NCBI GenBank assembly: GCA_964470025.1
Contig: CAYXZR010000028.1
Location: 1 to 11,301, forward strand
From: CAYXZR01 sp964470025
Lineage (GTDB): Bacteria > Patescibacteriota > Patescibacteriia > Buchananbacterales > UBA6539
Direction of reading: 5' to 3'
Length of the DNA: 11,301 nt
The translations under genes were made by a program, and so were the position numbers. Below, in pieces: positions 1-6,689 of the stretch; positions within the stretch are counted from its first letter, which is position 1, and every line of letters begins with the position of its first letter. The notes beneath the pieces were generated by a model. The model saw only the letters and a list, made by a program, of their open reading frames with translations, had not been told where the DNA came from and searched no databases.

Positions 1-132
1 ATATAATGCCAATGCCAATCCAAGAGCAACAATAAAAAAAGTGAGTACCTTAGGTAGGTGAAATTTTTTTTTATCTCGATCCAAGTGTGGATTCTGATAT
101 TTTTTTGATATATAATCTCTTTTTCTTTTCAC
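1..132 (-). CDS. Putative FtsQ-like cell-division protein, N-terminal fragment
   Basis: This is an open frame of 44 codons that starts with GTG at 132 and runs off the window edge. It begins one base after the ddl stop (TAG-T-GTG). The translation opens with a basic cytoplasmic stretch (MKRKRDYISKK, then DRDKKKFHLPK) and passes into a hydrophobic segment from about residue 29 (VLTFFIVALGLALALY). This is the layout of a single-pass type II membrane protein. FtsQ, a divisome protein with an outside POTRA domain, has this N-terminal plan and commonly follows ddl in division and cell-wall clusters. Position and topology are the only support, because the diagnostic POTRA domain would lie outside the window. 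Another bitopic membrane protein is possible. No Shine-Dalgarno sequence is visible, so coupling to ddl translation is likely. Confidence 0.5.
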   Translation of the reverse strand, partial: MKRKRDYISKKYQNPHLDRDKKKFHLPKVLTFFIVALGLALALY

Positions 133-133
133 A

Positions 134-1249
134 CTATTTTTTTTCTATATGCCAAGTATCTTTTGGGGTATATGAAGTTAGCAACTCTGATCTCTGATTA
201 CTTCTTTCTATTGCGAGCGAAATCAATTTATCAAGCAAGGCGGAGTACTCAACTCCACTTGCCTGCCATAATTTAGGATACATTGAAATCGATGTAAAAC
301 CAGGAATTGTGTTAACTTCATTCAAATAAATTTGCAAGGTATCTTTGGCAACGAAAAAGTCAATACGAGCCATGCCATTCAGTTCGAGTGCAATAAAAGT
401 TTTTTTTGCATATTCTTGAATCTGTATTACTGTCTCATTAGGTAATTGAGCAGGAATTTGCTCAATTGAAGCACCATCAATATATTTTGCATCATAATCA
501 TAGAACTCATTTGATGATACTATCTCACCTGGAACTGAAACTTCTGGATCATCATTACCTAATACCGCGACCTCAACTTCTCTAATATTTTCTATCCCCT
601 GTTCCAAAATAATCTTAGTATCATATTTGAAGGCATATTCAATTGCACTAACTAATTCAGAGGTGGCGTGCACCTTGGATATACCCACACTAGAACCAAG
701 GTTTGCTGGCTTCACAAAAATCGGATACTCTAAACCATTAAGCAACTCACCAGCATCTCCCTTCCAGTCAGAAATGCGCAAACTTCGATAGGCAACGCTC
801 GGAATATCAGCATGATCAGTAATTTTTTTCTGCATTACTTTATCCATGCTCAAAGCAGACCCTAAAATACCACTCCCAACATATGGGATGTTAAGCATTT
901 GCAGCAATCCTTGCAGTGCACCATCCTCTCCATTAGTACCATGCACAACAGGAAAAACAACATCTAAGGTTCCTTTAAAATCATCAAGTCGTCCCTCACT
1001 AACAAGGAGTTCTGACTTTGATTTAAAATCAAATGTCATACGATATGGTAAATCACCAGCACCTTGCTTAAGAACCTCAAGTGCCGCATCACCAGCAATC
1101 CATGCACCTTCCTTGGTAATGCCAATAGGAATCACTTCATACTTTTCCTTATCTAAAGCACGTATAACTGACTGCGCGGAAACAATAGAAACTTCATGCT
1201 CCCCTGAGCGCGAACCAAAGATAACTCCAACTCGTAATTTATTTGACAT
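134..1249 (-). CDS. ddl: D-alanine--D-alanine ligase
   Basis: This ATP-grasp enzyme of the cytoplasm joins two D-alanines for the peptidoglycan stem peptide. The 371-residue protein is of normal family length. Visible motifs are SGEHEVS (residues 15-21) of the N-terminal domain, VHGTNGEDGALQG (102-114), KPANLGSSVGISK of the ATP-grasp fold (180-192), ARIDFF (294-299) and the Mg/ATP motif NEVNTIPGFTSISMYPK (310-326). The omega-loop reads EFYDYDAKY (248-256); its Tyr fits D-Ala-D-Ala synthesis and not a VanA-type D-lactate ligase. I chose ATG 1249 because an AAAGGAG motif lies just before it; an in-frame start four codons earlier would bury that site. The gene overlaps the end of alr by 11 bp, so the two consecutive D-alanine enzymes are probably translated together. 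Confidence 0.97.
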   Translation of the reverse strand: MSNKLRVGVIFGSRSGEHEVSIVSAQSVIRALDKEKYEVIPIGITKEGAWIAGDAALEVLKQGAGDLPYRMTFDFKSKSELLVSEGRLDDFKGTLDVVFPVVHGTNGEDGALQGLLQMLNIPYVGSGILGSALSMDKVMQKKITDHADIPSVAYRSLRISDWKGDAGELLNGLEYPIFVKPANLGSSVGISKVHATSELVSAIEYAFKYDTKIILEQGIENIREVEVAVLGNDDPEVSVPGEIVSSNEFYDYDAKYIDGASIEQIPAQLPNETVIQIQEYAKKTFIALELNGMARIDFFVAKDTLQIYLNEVNTIPGFTSISMYPKLWQASGVEYSALLDKLISLAIERSNQRSELLTSYTPKDTWHIEKK

Positions 1250-2360
1250 ATCTCCTTTCAAGTAAAGGGTTAATCTGTGTTACTACCTCATAGTTAATTG
1301 TCCCTAATAAATCAGCCAACTCTTCCGCTGTAATCTCTTCACTACCCTGCACACCCAGCAAAGTTACTTCATCGCCAGGTGATACTGAGTTATTAGTAAC
1401 ATCAACCATCATGATATTCATACATATTACACCGAGCACCTTTGATCGTTTTCCTCCAATGAGTACGTCTGACTTATTTGATAGTCCTCTTCGATAGCCC
1501 TCCCAGTAGCCGACAGCTACAATTGCGATTGTCATGTCAGACTCGGCCTCATACGTGCATCCATAACCAATTTTTGTACCCTTCTTAATATCTTTTACCT
1601 GCAAAACATTGGTTTTCCAAGATAACGCAGGAATAAGTGACATATCAGGATACTTAGAAAGAGCCGCTTTATGAGTTACACTAGATGGCCACAATCCATA
1701 CAAAGATAACCCTAATCGAGTCATAGTAAAAATTGAGTCATCCAATGATATCATTGCTGCACTGCAAGCGATATGCATATGTGTTATATCCAGTCCTTCT
1801 GCTCGCAAAGCTTCACCAGTTTCCCTAAAAATGCTAGCCTGTTTTTTTGTAAAAGCATAATCATCCTCGGAAGCAGCAAAATGACTATAGATACCTTCCA
1901 CAACAATACCTGGCAGTGCTGCTACCTGCTTTGCAAAAGAAACAAAATCACCAGGCAGCACTCCGACTCGAGTTGTCCCAGTATCAAGCTTCAAATGAAC
2001 CTTAACATCCATACCATATGTAACAGCGGCTTCAGAAAGTTTCTTTGCATAATTATAATCATACACAGGAAAAGCAATAGATTGCTTTACTCCTTCTTCT
2101 ATAAAATCAGAAGGAGCATATGTTAAAATAAAAATTCGAGTATCAATACCCTGTCTTCGAAGCTCTAACGCCTCACCAAGTGAAACCACACCAATCCAAT
2201 CAACCTGATCTGAAACTAACTTTGCAATTTCTATCATACCATGACCATATGCATTGCTTTTAACAATTGGCATAACAGAAGCACTGCCAACAATATTCTT
2301 ATACTGCTGGAGGTTGTGCAATATTGCGCTCTTAGAAATTTCTACCCAAGAAGTATACAT
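1239..2360 (-). CDS. alr: Alanine racemase (PLP-dependent)
   Basis: The enzyme interconverts L- and D-alanine and so supplies Ddl with substrate. The 373 residues match the normal length of the fold-type III racemases. The PLP lysine is K34 in VKSNAYGHG (33-41). KLDTGTTRVG (124-133) corresponds to the segment with the carbamylated lysine and an active-site arginine. TRLGLSLYG (214-222) carries the pyridine-nitrogen arginine R215. The second catalytic base is Y266 in GYGCTY. Two places differ from the usual consensus: GYWEGYRRGLSN (284-295; usually GYADG) and CMNIMMVDV (313-321; usually CMDQ), so a common Asp is Asn. The gene starts one base after the serS stop (TAA-C-ATG) with no Shine-Dalgarno, and its 3' end overlaps ddl by 11 bp. 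Confidence 0.95.
   Translation of the reverse strand: MYTSWVEISKSAILHNLQQYKNIVGSASVMPIVKSNAYGHGMIEIAKLVSDQVDWIGVVSLGEALELRRQGIDTRIFILTYAPSDFIEEGVKQSIAFPVYDYNYAKKLSEAAVTYGMDVKVHLKLDTGTTRVGVLPGDFVSFAKQVAALPGIVVEGIYSHFAASEDDYAFTKKQASIFRETGEALRAEGLDITHMHIACSAAMISLDDSIFTMTRLGLSLYGLWPSSVTHKAALSKYPDMSLIPALSWKTNVLQVKDIKKGTKIGYGCTYEAESDMTIAIVAVGYWEGYRRGLSNKSDVLIGGKRSKVLGVICMNIMMVDVTNNSVSPGDEVTLLGVQGSEEITAEELADLLGTINYEVVTQINPLLERRYVK
1252..1258 (-). promoter_or_regulatory. Shine-Dalgarno sequence of ddl
   Basis: AAAGGAG lies 2 nt before ATG 1249, inside the last codons of alr. It is the clearest ribosome binding site in the window and decides the ddl start. The spacing is shorter than the usual 5-9 nt. 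The ddl start is inside alr, so an independent binding site may be needed there in place of stop-start reinitiation. Confidence 0.75.
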
Positions 2361-2361
2361 G

Positions 2362-3618
2362 TTACTTACTAATCACTTCAAAACCACAATACTTCTGAAG
2401 TGCCTTAGGAATAAGGACTGTACCATCCGCTTGCTGATGCTGTTCAAGCAAAGCTGGAATTAGCCGAGAAGTAGCTAGGCCAGAACCGTTCAACGTGTGT
2501 ACAAATTTGTTTTTGCCAGTTTCAAAATCTTTGTATCGAATCTTTCCTCGACGTGATTGATAGTCAAGTGCATTTGATACGCTACTAACCTCTTTGTAGA
2601 TTTCCATACTCGGGATCCAAACTTCAATATCCACAGTCTTGGCCATTGCAGCGCTTGCGTCACCTGCTGCAAGCAAAGAGCTCTGATAATGCAATTCTAA
2701 GCCTTCTACTAGCTTCTGAGCATGCATTAGGAGCTCATCAAACGCTTTCCAAGAGTCTTCTTCACGGGTAAATTGAAACATCTCAATTTTATTAAATTGA
2801 TGCCCACGAATCATTCCACGCTCCTCTTTTCGGTAACTACCAGCTTCTCGTCGAAAACATGTTGAGTATGCGAAGTACTTTAATGGCAACGTAGTCGCAT
2901 CCAAAATCTCGTCACGATGTAAATTACCAAGCATCATCTCACTAGTTGCATTCAAACAAGTTCCATCCTGCGTCCAGAATAAATCATCACGAAACTTTGG
3001 CAAGTGACCTGATGTATATGCTGATTCTTCGTTAAGCAAAAAAGGTGGAATCAAAAAAGTGTAATCATTCTGACGATGATAATCAATAAAATAATTTAAT
3101 AATGCCCACTCAAGCACCGCACCATTACCAGTGTAAATCCAAAAACCAGCACCTGACATCTTTGCAGCTCGCTCATAGTCAATTAACTCTAAATCAGTTG
3201 CCAGCTCTACGTGATCTTTTGGAGTAAAGTCAAAAGATTGTTTTTTGCCAGACACCTCAACAACCTCATTATTCTCTTTACCGCCTGCTACAACATCATC
3301 AGAGACAATATTTGGCAGTTCGCTCATAGCTTCAATATACTTTGATTCCGCCTCACTAAGCTTAGTATCTAAGCCTTTAATTTTCTCTCCAACAGCTTTC
3401 ATCTTTTCAATCACCTCAGGAGTTGGTTTAGTCTTTGAATGTGAATTTCGTTCAGCTTTTAACTCATCAACTTCTGCTATTAATTTTCGCACAGAAGCAT
3501 CAGCTTTAAGAACGGCTGAAATTTTTTTCTCAGCATCTTGTTCCCCCATTCGCTTAGCCAGTGATGCTGTGATTAATTTTAATTCATTTTCATCTCGTAA
3601 TTTTTGAATATCTAACAT
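2362..3618 (-). CDS. serS: Seryl-tRNA synthetase (class II)
   Basis: This cytoplasmic enzyme charges tRNA-Ser (and tRNA-Sec where present) with serine. The 418-residue protein has the bacterial SerRS plan: an N-terminal two-helix coiled coil (about residues 25-100, rich in K, E and A) that grips the long variable arm of tRNA-Ser, then a class II catalytic core. The core shows the serine-site motif ATSEMML (224-230), motif 2 FRREAGSYRKEERG (255-268) with HQFNKIEMF (273-281), and motif 3 NGSGLATSRLIPALLE (377-392). ATG 3618 gives the typical N-terminus MLDIQKLRDE. A TTG seven codons earlier would extend into rdgB and has no support. The gene starts one base after the rdgB stop (TAA-T-ATG) with no Shine-Dalgarno, so it is probably coupled to rdgB. 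Confidence 0.97.
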   Translation of the reverse strand: MLDIQKLRDENELKLITASLAKRMGEQDAEKKISAVLKADASVRKLIAEVDELKAERNSHSKTKPTPEVIEKMKAVGEKIKGLDTKLSEAESKYIEAMSELPNIVSDDVVAGGKENNEVVEVSGKKQSFDFTPKDHVELATDLELIDYERAAKMSGAGFWIYTGNGAVLEWALLNYFIDYHRQNDYTFLIPPFLLNEESAYTSGHLPKFRDDLFWTQDGTCLNATSEMMLGNLHRDEILDATTLPLKYFAYSTCFRREAGSYRKEERGMIRGHQFNKIEMFQFTREEDSWKAFDELLMHAQKLVEGLELHYQSSLLAAGDASAAMAKTVDIEVWIPSMEIYKEVSSVSNALDYQSRRGKIRYKDFETGKNKFVHTLNGSGLATSRLIPALLEQHQQADGTVLIPKALQKYCGFEVISK

Positions 3619-3619
3619 A

Positions 3620-4225
3620 TTATTTTTGTAATTCTTCAACTATTACCTTTTTAATTTCTAACAATGCTCTATTGCGATGGTTACATTTTTTAAAATCTTC
3701 CGCAGATAGCTCTGATCTAAATGGAGCATCAAGTGATGATTTAAAAATAGAATTATACGGATATCCCTCAACTAATACCTCACTTACTGTTTCTGTTATA
3801 TAACCACGCTCCTCACCTCGTGAGTTAAACGATGTACCATCAGGAAATACTAACGCCACTACAGCCACAAACTTTGCAGTTCGCTGCTCCAGTGGCACTC
3901 CCGACAATCGCTCAAGCAACTCATCAATCATTTGCTGATCAGTCATCCTGTATCCCAGCCATGTTCTACTAGCAACGCCTGGCTCTCCATTTAAATAATC
4001 AACTTCCAGGCCCGCATCATCGCTGAGCGTTGGTATTCCAGAAATTTCTGCATATTCTTTTGCCTTCTTTAAGGCATTTTCTTTAAACGTATCCCCCGTC
4101 TCATCAACTTCATGAGAAATAGTAAGATCATTCAAAGAAAGTACCTCAATTCCTAAATCAACCATCCAAGTCTTGTAATCATTGAATTTCGCGGGGTTTC
4201 CAGTTGCAATTAGTAACTTTTTCAT
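3620..4225 (-). CDS. rdgB: RdgB/HAM1-family XTP/dITP pyrophosphatase
   Basis: The family hydrolyses non-canonical purine triphosphates (XTP, dITP, ITP) to monophosphates and pyrophosphate, which keeps deaminated bases out of nucleic acids. The 201 residues are of usual length. Motifs are TGNPAK (8-13), DETGDTFKENALKKA (41-55), SDDAGLEVDYLNGEPGVASR (68-87) with the metal-binding Asp pair, and HRNRAL (183-188; usually SHRGKAL). The base-recognition loop reads GYPYNSIF (154-161) where most members have GFGYDPIF, so the conserved Asp is Asn158 and the Pro is Ser159. I chose ATG 4225 over the in-frame GTG two codons upstream because that GTG lies only 2 nt after the -10 box, before any likely transcription start. 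It heads the rdgB-serS-alr-ddl unit. Confidence 0.92.
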   Translation of the reverse strand: MKKLLIATGNPAKFNDYKTWMVDLGIEVLSLNDLTISHEVDETGDTFKENALKKAKEYAEISGIPTLSDDAGLEVDYLNGEPGVASRTWLGYRMTDQQMIDELLERLSGVPLEQRTAKFVAVVALVFPDGTSFNSRGEERGYITETVSEVLVEGYPYNSIFKSSLDAPFRSELSAEDFKKCNHRNRALLEIKKVIVEELQK

Positions 4226-4242
4226 ACCCACTCATTGTAACA
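4218..4242 (-). repeat. 25-bp promoter/start repeat, copy at rdgB
   Basis: The minus strand reads TGTTACAATGAGTGGGTATG followed by AAAAA. It is identical over 25 bases to 6708-6732 on the plus strand at csaA. It covers the extended -10, the discriminator, the start codon and the next codons. Similarity outside the 25 bases is weaker, though both sites have TTGTA at the -35 position. Confidence 0.9.
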
Positions 4243-4261
4243 AATATACAGGAAATTACAA
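4234..4261 (-). promoter_or_regulatory. rdgB operon promoter (extended -10, probably leaderless)
   Basis: The -10 box TACAAT (4239-4234) is preceded by TGT (4242-4240), an extended -10. A weak -35, TTGTAA (4261-4256), lies 16 nt upstream. The -10 is followed by 8 nt (GAGTGGGT) and then ATG 4225, so a transcription start at the normal distance falls on or next to the ATG. The promoter occupies the 45-nt gap after the nucleotidyltransferase stop. TTGTAA and TTACAA are inverted copies. Confidence 0.65.
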
Positions 4262-4270
4262 GTTTTTAGC

Positions 4271-4672
4271 TTATTTTAGCAACTTTTTAATAATTGATGA
4301 TTTAAATTTTTCCGGCTGATGGGCCACAAGGCGCACTATTTCAATCTCAAACCCTTGAGCAAATAGCTCATCAACTATTACATGTTGTTGATCGTAGCCC
4401 AAACAAATCACATCAGGCACAATCTCTCTAATCACTGCCATCTTATCTGTTGTTGAACCAAGCACAGCCTTATCGACGAGCTCTTCATCTGCAACCACAC
4501 GTAGCCTATCTTCTTCTAAATGATGGGGTGGTATTCCCTTAATCTTTTCAACTGTTACATCACGAGCAATAACTACAACTAAATAATCGCCATGCAAACG
4601 CGCCTGGCGAAACATGTCACGATGACCCTCATGCAAAGGATCAAACGTTCCAAATACCATTACTTTTTTCAT
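4271..4672 (-). CDS. Cytidylyltransferase-family nucleotidyltransferase, probable RibL-type FAD synthase
   Basis: This is a compact 133-residue protein with one nucleotidyltransferase domain of the HxGH class. GTFDPLHEGH (8-17) is the nucleotide-binding signature. VIARD (34-38) follows the second strand, LGYDQ (91-95) is typical of archaeal FAD synthase (RibL) and related glycerol-3-phosphate cytidylyltransferases, and KSSIIKKLL (124-132) forms the C-terminal phosphate-contact segment. RibL adenylylates FMN to FAD; the cytidylyltransferase relatives make CDP-glycerol or similar. The LGYDQ motif and the RDVTVEKIKG stretch favour RibL, but sequence alone does not settle the substrate. The start overlaps the mgtC stop (ATGA), which indicates coupling, and AAAAGGA lies 2 nt before the ATG, one of only two purine-rich ribosome-binding-like sites here. 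It is the last gene of the lysS unit. Confidence 0.8.
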   Translation of the reverse strand: MKKVMVFGTFDPLHEGHRDMFRQARLHGDYLVVVIARDVTVEKIKGIPPHHLEEDRLRVVADEELVDKAVLGSTTDKMAVIREIVPDVICLGYDQQHVIVDELFAQGFEIEIVRLVAHQPEKFKSSIIKKLLK

Positions 4673-5097
4673 CGTCCTTTTCTGATTCGTTTACGTACTT
4701 TATCGTTTCCAAGTACACGCAATACAACAAGAGCAATCACTGTAGTCATAATCGCAGCTGAGTAGGCACCAAGGCCAACTGCTAGACCGACTGCTGCCAC
4801 AAGCCAAATAGTTGCTGCTGTAGTAATTCCAAATACCCTGCCACGATGCGCCTGAATAATAAGTCCTGCACCAAGAAAACCAATTCCAGTGATAACTCCG
4901 GCCGCAATACGCGTAGGGTCAGCATCGGGAAGTAAGCCAGACTGAATTGAAAGCATCATAACCAAGCAAGAACCGAGTCCAACCATGATATTTGTTCGAA
5001 ACCCAGCGGGCTTTTTCTTACGTTCACGCTCGTAGCCTATCAAGCCAGATAAAAATACTGCTAACAATAATCGAACTAAAGTAGTTAATGGATCCAT
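4669..5097 (-). CDS. MgtC/SapB-family small membrane protein
   Basis: The 142-residue protein holds only the hydrophobic MgtC domain and lacks the cytoplasmic C-terminal domain of Salmonella MgtC. Hydrophobic segments lie at about residues 6-21, 37-52, 65-82, 91-108 and 111-129. The signatures are GYERERKKKPAGFRT (21-35), GS (42-43), DPTRIAAGVITGIGFLGAG (60-78) and GITTAATIWLVAAVG (90-104). The tail KVRKRIRKGR is strongly basic and probably cytoplasmic. Salmonella MgtC supports survival at low magnesium and inhibits the F-type ATP synthase, but many free-living and host-associated bacteria have family members of unknown role. A virulence function should not be assumed. It starts 9 nt after the lysS stop, has no Shine-Dalgarno, and ends in a TGA that overlaps the next start. 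Confidence 0.88.
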   Translation of the reverse strand: MDPLTTLVRLLLAVFLSGLIGYERERKKKPAGFRTNIMVGLGSCLVMMLSIQSGLLPDADPTRIAAGVITGIGFLGAGLIIQAHRGRVFGITTAATIWLVAAVGLAVGLGAYSAAIMTTVIALVVLRVLGNDKVRKRIRKGR

Positions 5098-5106
5098 AAA
5101 TATACT

Positions 5107-6600
5107 TTATTCTGGTCGCATAAGTGGGAAAAGCACTACATCACGTAAGTTCTCTTGCTCTGTCAGTAATGCAGCTAAACGATCGATACCTAGTCCCCAA
5201 CCAGAAATAGGAGGCATACCATGTTCCATTGCAATTAAATAGTTTTCATCAACATCCATCGCCTCGTCATCACCTAATTCCTTAGCTGCTAGCTGTTCTT
5301 TGAACCGCTCTCGCTGATCAATTGGGTCAACAAGCTCAGAATACGCCTTAACTATTTCCCATCCATTCACAACTAGCTGAAACTGATCAACGAGTCGAGG
5401 ATCATCATCATTAACACGAGCTAGTGGTTGTAAAAATTTTGGGTAACCATATAAAATAGTTGGGTTAACTAATTTTGGTCGAGACACTTTTTTATATACT
5501 ACATCAGTTAATGTTGCTAAGCTCATCTCATCAGCACCTTCAATTGAAATTTTCTTTTTCTTAAGGTCAGCGCGCAAGTTGTTCACGTCTGTATAACTTA
5601 AAATATCTAAACCAGTATCACCATTAACCATCTCCACGTAATCAATTCGCTTCCATGGTGTTGTGAAGTCAACTTCACGCTCAACACCTTCTTTATCCTT
5701 AACTTTAAGCATCTTGGGAATATTTAGAGTTTCAAATAAATAATCAAACATTCGTTCTGTAAAAGTTATGTTTTTTTCATAATCCCAATATGCACAATAG
5801 TGCTCAACGTGTGTGTGCTCAGGCAAATGAGAAGGATCATGACCTTCATTTCTAAATGCCTTACCAATTTCAAAAATCTTTTCAAATCCACCAACAATCA
5901 ACTCCTTCAATGGCAATTCATGCGCTATACGAAGCACCACATCAATATCAAGAGCATTGTTGTGAGTATGATAAGGTCGTGCTGCTGCTCCAGTGGCACT
6001 ATGAAGCAATGTCGGTGTTTCAACCTCTAAGAATCCCTCTTGCCAATAAAACTCCCGCAATGACTGAATAAGTCGAGAACGAAGTACAAAACGCTCTTTA
6101 GTTTCTTTATTGCTGATTAAATCTAAATAGCGCTGACGATATAATTTTTCCCTATCTTTTAAACCATGCCATTTTTCAGGCAAAGGACGTAGCGCTTTTC
6201 CTAAAAACACAAACTCCGTAACCAAAAGTGACTTCTCCCCTTTTTTAGTAGTAAAGACTTCACCTTCAACACCTATGAAGTCAGCATTATCAAATTGTTC
6301 ATGATATTGTTTAAAATTATCACCCAGTGTATCTTCTTTAAAAACAAGCTGAACTCTCCCCGAGTCGTCTAAAATATGACAAAACGAAATTTTACCCATC
6401 TGACGCTTTGTTATAATTCTTCCTGCCAAGCGAATACCTGTTTTCCCATCCTTCATAGCTGTAATATCGCTAGCATTGTGCGTTTTATCAAAAGAAGCTG
6501 GAAAAACATCTACACCTGCCGCCTTAAGCTCAGCAAGCTTTTTCTTTCGTTGTTCAAGCTCATTAACTGTTCCTTCAGGAGCTGAATTTTGTATTGTCAT
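5107..6600 (-). CDS. lysS: Lysyl-tRNA synthetase (class II)
   Basis: This enzyme charges tRNA-Lys in the cytoplasm. The 497 residues match the full-length class II form: an N-terminal OB-fold anticodon-binding domain (about 55-135, with GIRLAGRIITKRQMGKISF at 55-73) and a catalytic domain. Motif 1 is GFLEVETPTL (189-198), followed by ATGAAARPYHTHNNALD (202-218). Motif 2 includes FEIGKAFRNEG (243-253), and motif 3 is GWGLGIDRLAALL (467-479) with RDVVLFPLMRP. Some usually strict segments differ: RIAHELPLK (224-232) for RIAPELYLK, SHLPEHTHVEHY (257-268) for RHNPEFTMxExY, and EIVKAYSELVD (415-425) for EIxNGFSELND. The presence of the OB domain argues against EpmA/PoxA. It heads the lysS-mgtC-nucleotidyltransferase unit and has a short leader without Shine-Dalgarno. 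Confidence 0.93.
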   Translation of the reverse strand: MTIQNSAPEGTVNELEQRKKKLAELKAAGVDVFPASFDKTHNASDITAMKDGKTGIRLAGRIITKRQMGKISFCHILDDSGRVQLVFKEDTLGDNFKQYHEQFDNADFIGVEGEVFTTKKGEKSLLVTEFVFLGKALRPLPEKWHGLKDREKLYRQRYLDLISNKETKERFVLRSRLIQSLREFYWQEGFLEVETPTLLHSATGAAARPYHTHNNALDIDVVLRIAHELPLKELIVGGFEKIFEIGKAFRNEGHDPSHLPEHTHVEHYCAYWDYEKNITFTERMFDYLFETLNIPKMLKVKDKEGVEREVDFTTPWKRIDYVEMVNGDTGLDILSYTDVNNLRADLKKKKISIEGADEMSLATLTDVVYKKVSRPKLVNPTILYGYPKFLQPLARVNDDDPRLVDQFQLVVNGWEIVKAYSELVDPIDQRERFKEQLAAKELGDDEAMDVDENYLIAMEHGMPPISGWGLGIDRLAALLTEQENLRDVVLFPLMRPE

Positions 6601-6630
6601 AAAGTAAGTAATTCAATAATATACCTAAAT

Positions 6631-6660
6631 AGTATACAAGAAAATACTAGCTTATGTCAA
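6631..6660 (-). promoter_or_regulatory. lysS promoter (sigma70-type)
   Basis: A perfect -35 TTGACA (6660-6655) and a -10 TATACT (6636-6631) are separated by 18 nt. The expected start near 6624 gives a leader of about 25 nt to ATG 6600. The A/T-rich tandem repeat at 6668-6689 lies just upstream and could act as an UP element. The core resembles the greA promoter, sharing TTGACATA and TGTATACTA. Confidence 0.8.
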
Positions 6661-6667
6661 TCAGAAA

Positions 6668-6689
6668 AAAGGCTAATTAAAGGCTAATT
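6668..6689. repeat. Tandem direct repeat, two perfect 11-mers
   Basis: The plus strand reads AAAGGCTAATT twice with no gap (6668-6678 and 6679-6689). The 11-bp period places the copies about one helical turn apart on one DNA face. The pair lies between the divergent lysS and csaA promoters, just upstream of the lysS -35 and touching the csaA -35. It could be a protein-binding site or an UP-like element for either gene. Confidence 0.7.

Noticed and set aside
846..1265. 139-codon open frame on the plus strand, opposite ddl
   Set aside because: The composition is low-complexity (Ser/Thr/Pro-rich) with no family resemblance, and it lies wholly opposite a clear ddl frame.
2490..2672. 60-codon minus-strand frame inside serS
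   Set aside because: It is an out-of-frame shadow of the SerRS catalytic core, with no start signal.
3245..3607. 120-codon open frame on the plus strand, opposite serS
   Set aside because: It mirrors the coiled-coil codons of serS as Ser/Phe-rich sequence, with no promoter or motif.
4669..4671. TGA recoding (glycine or tryptophan), as in some CPR lineages
   Set aside because: The only TGA stop forms a standard ATGA overlap at the normal end of mgtC, and no conserved Gly or Trp is coded by TGA in the genes read.
4669..5097. MgtC as a sign of virulence or an accessory island
   Set aside because: The gene is tightly packed in a housekeeping operon, the C-terminal domain of Salmonella MgtC is absent, and composition resembles its neighbours.
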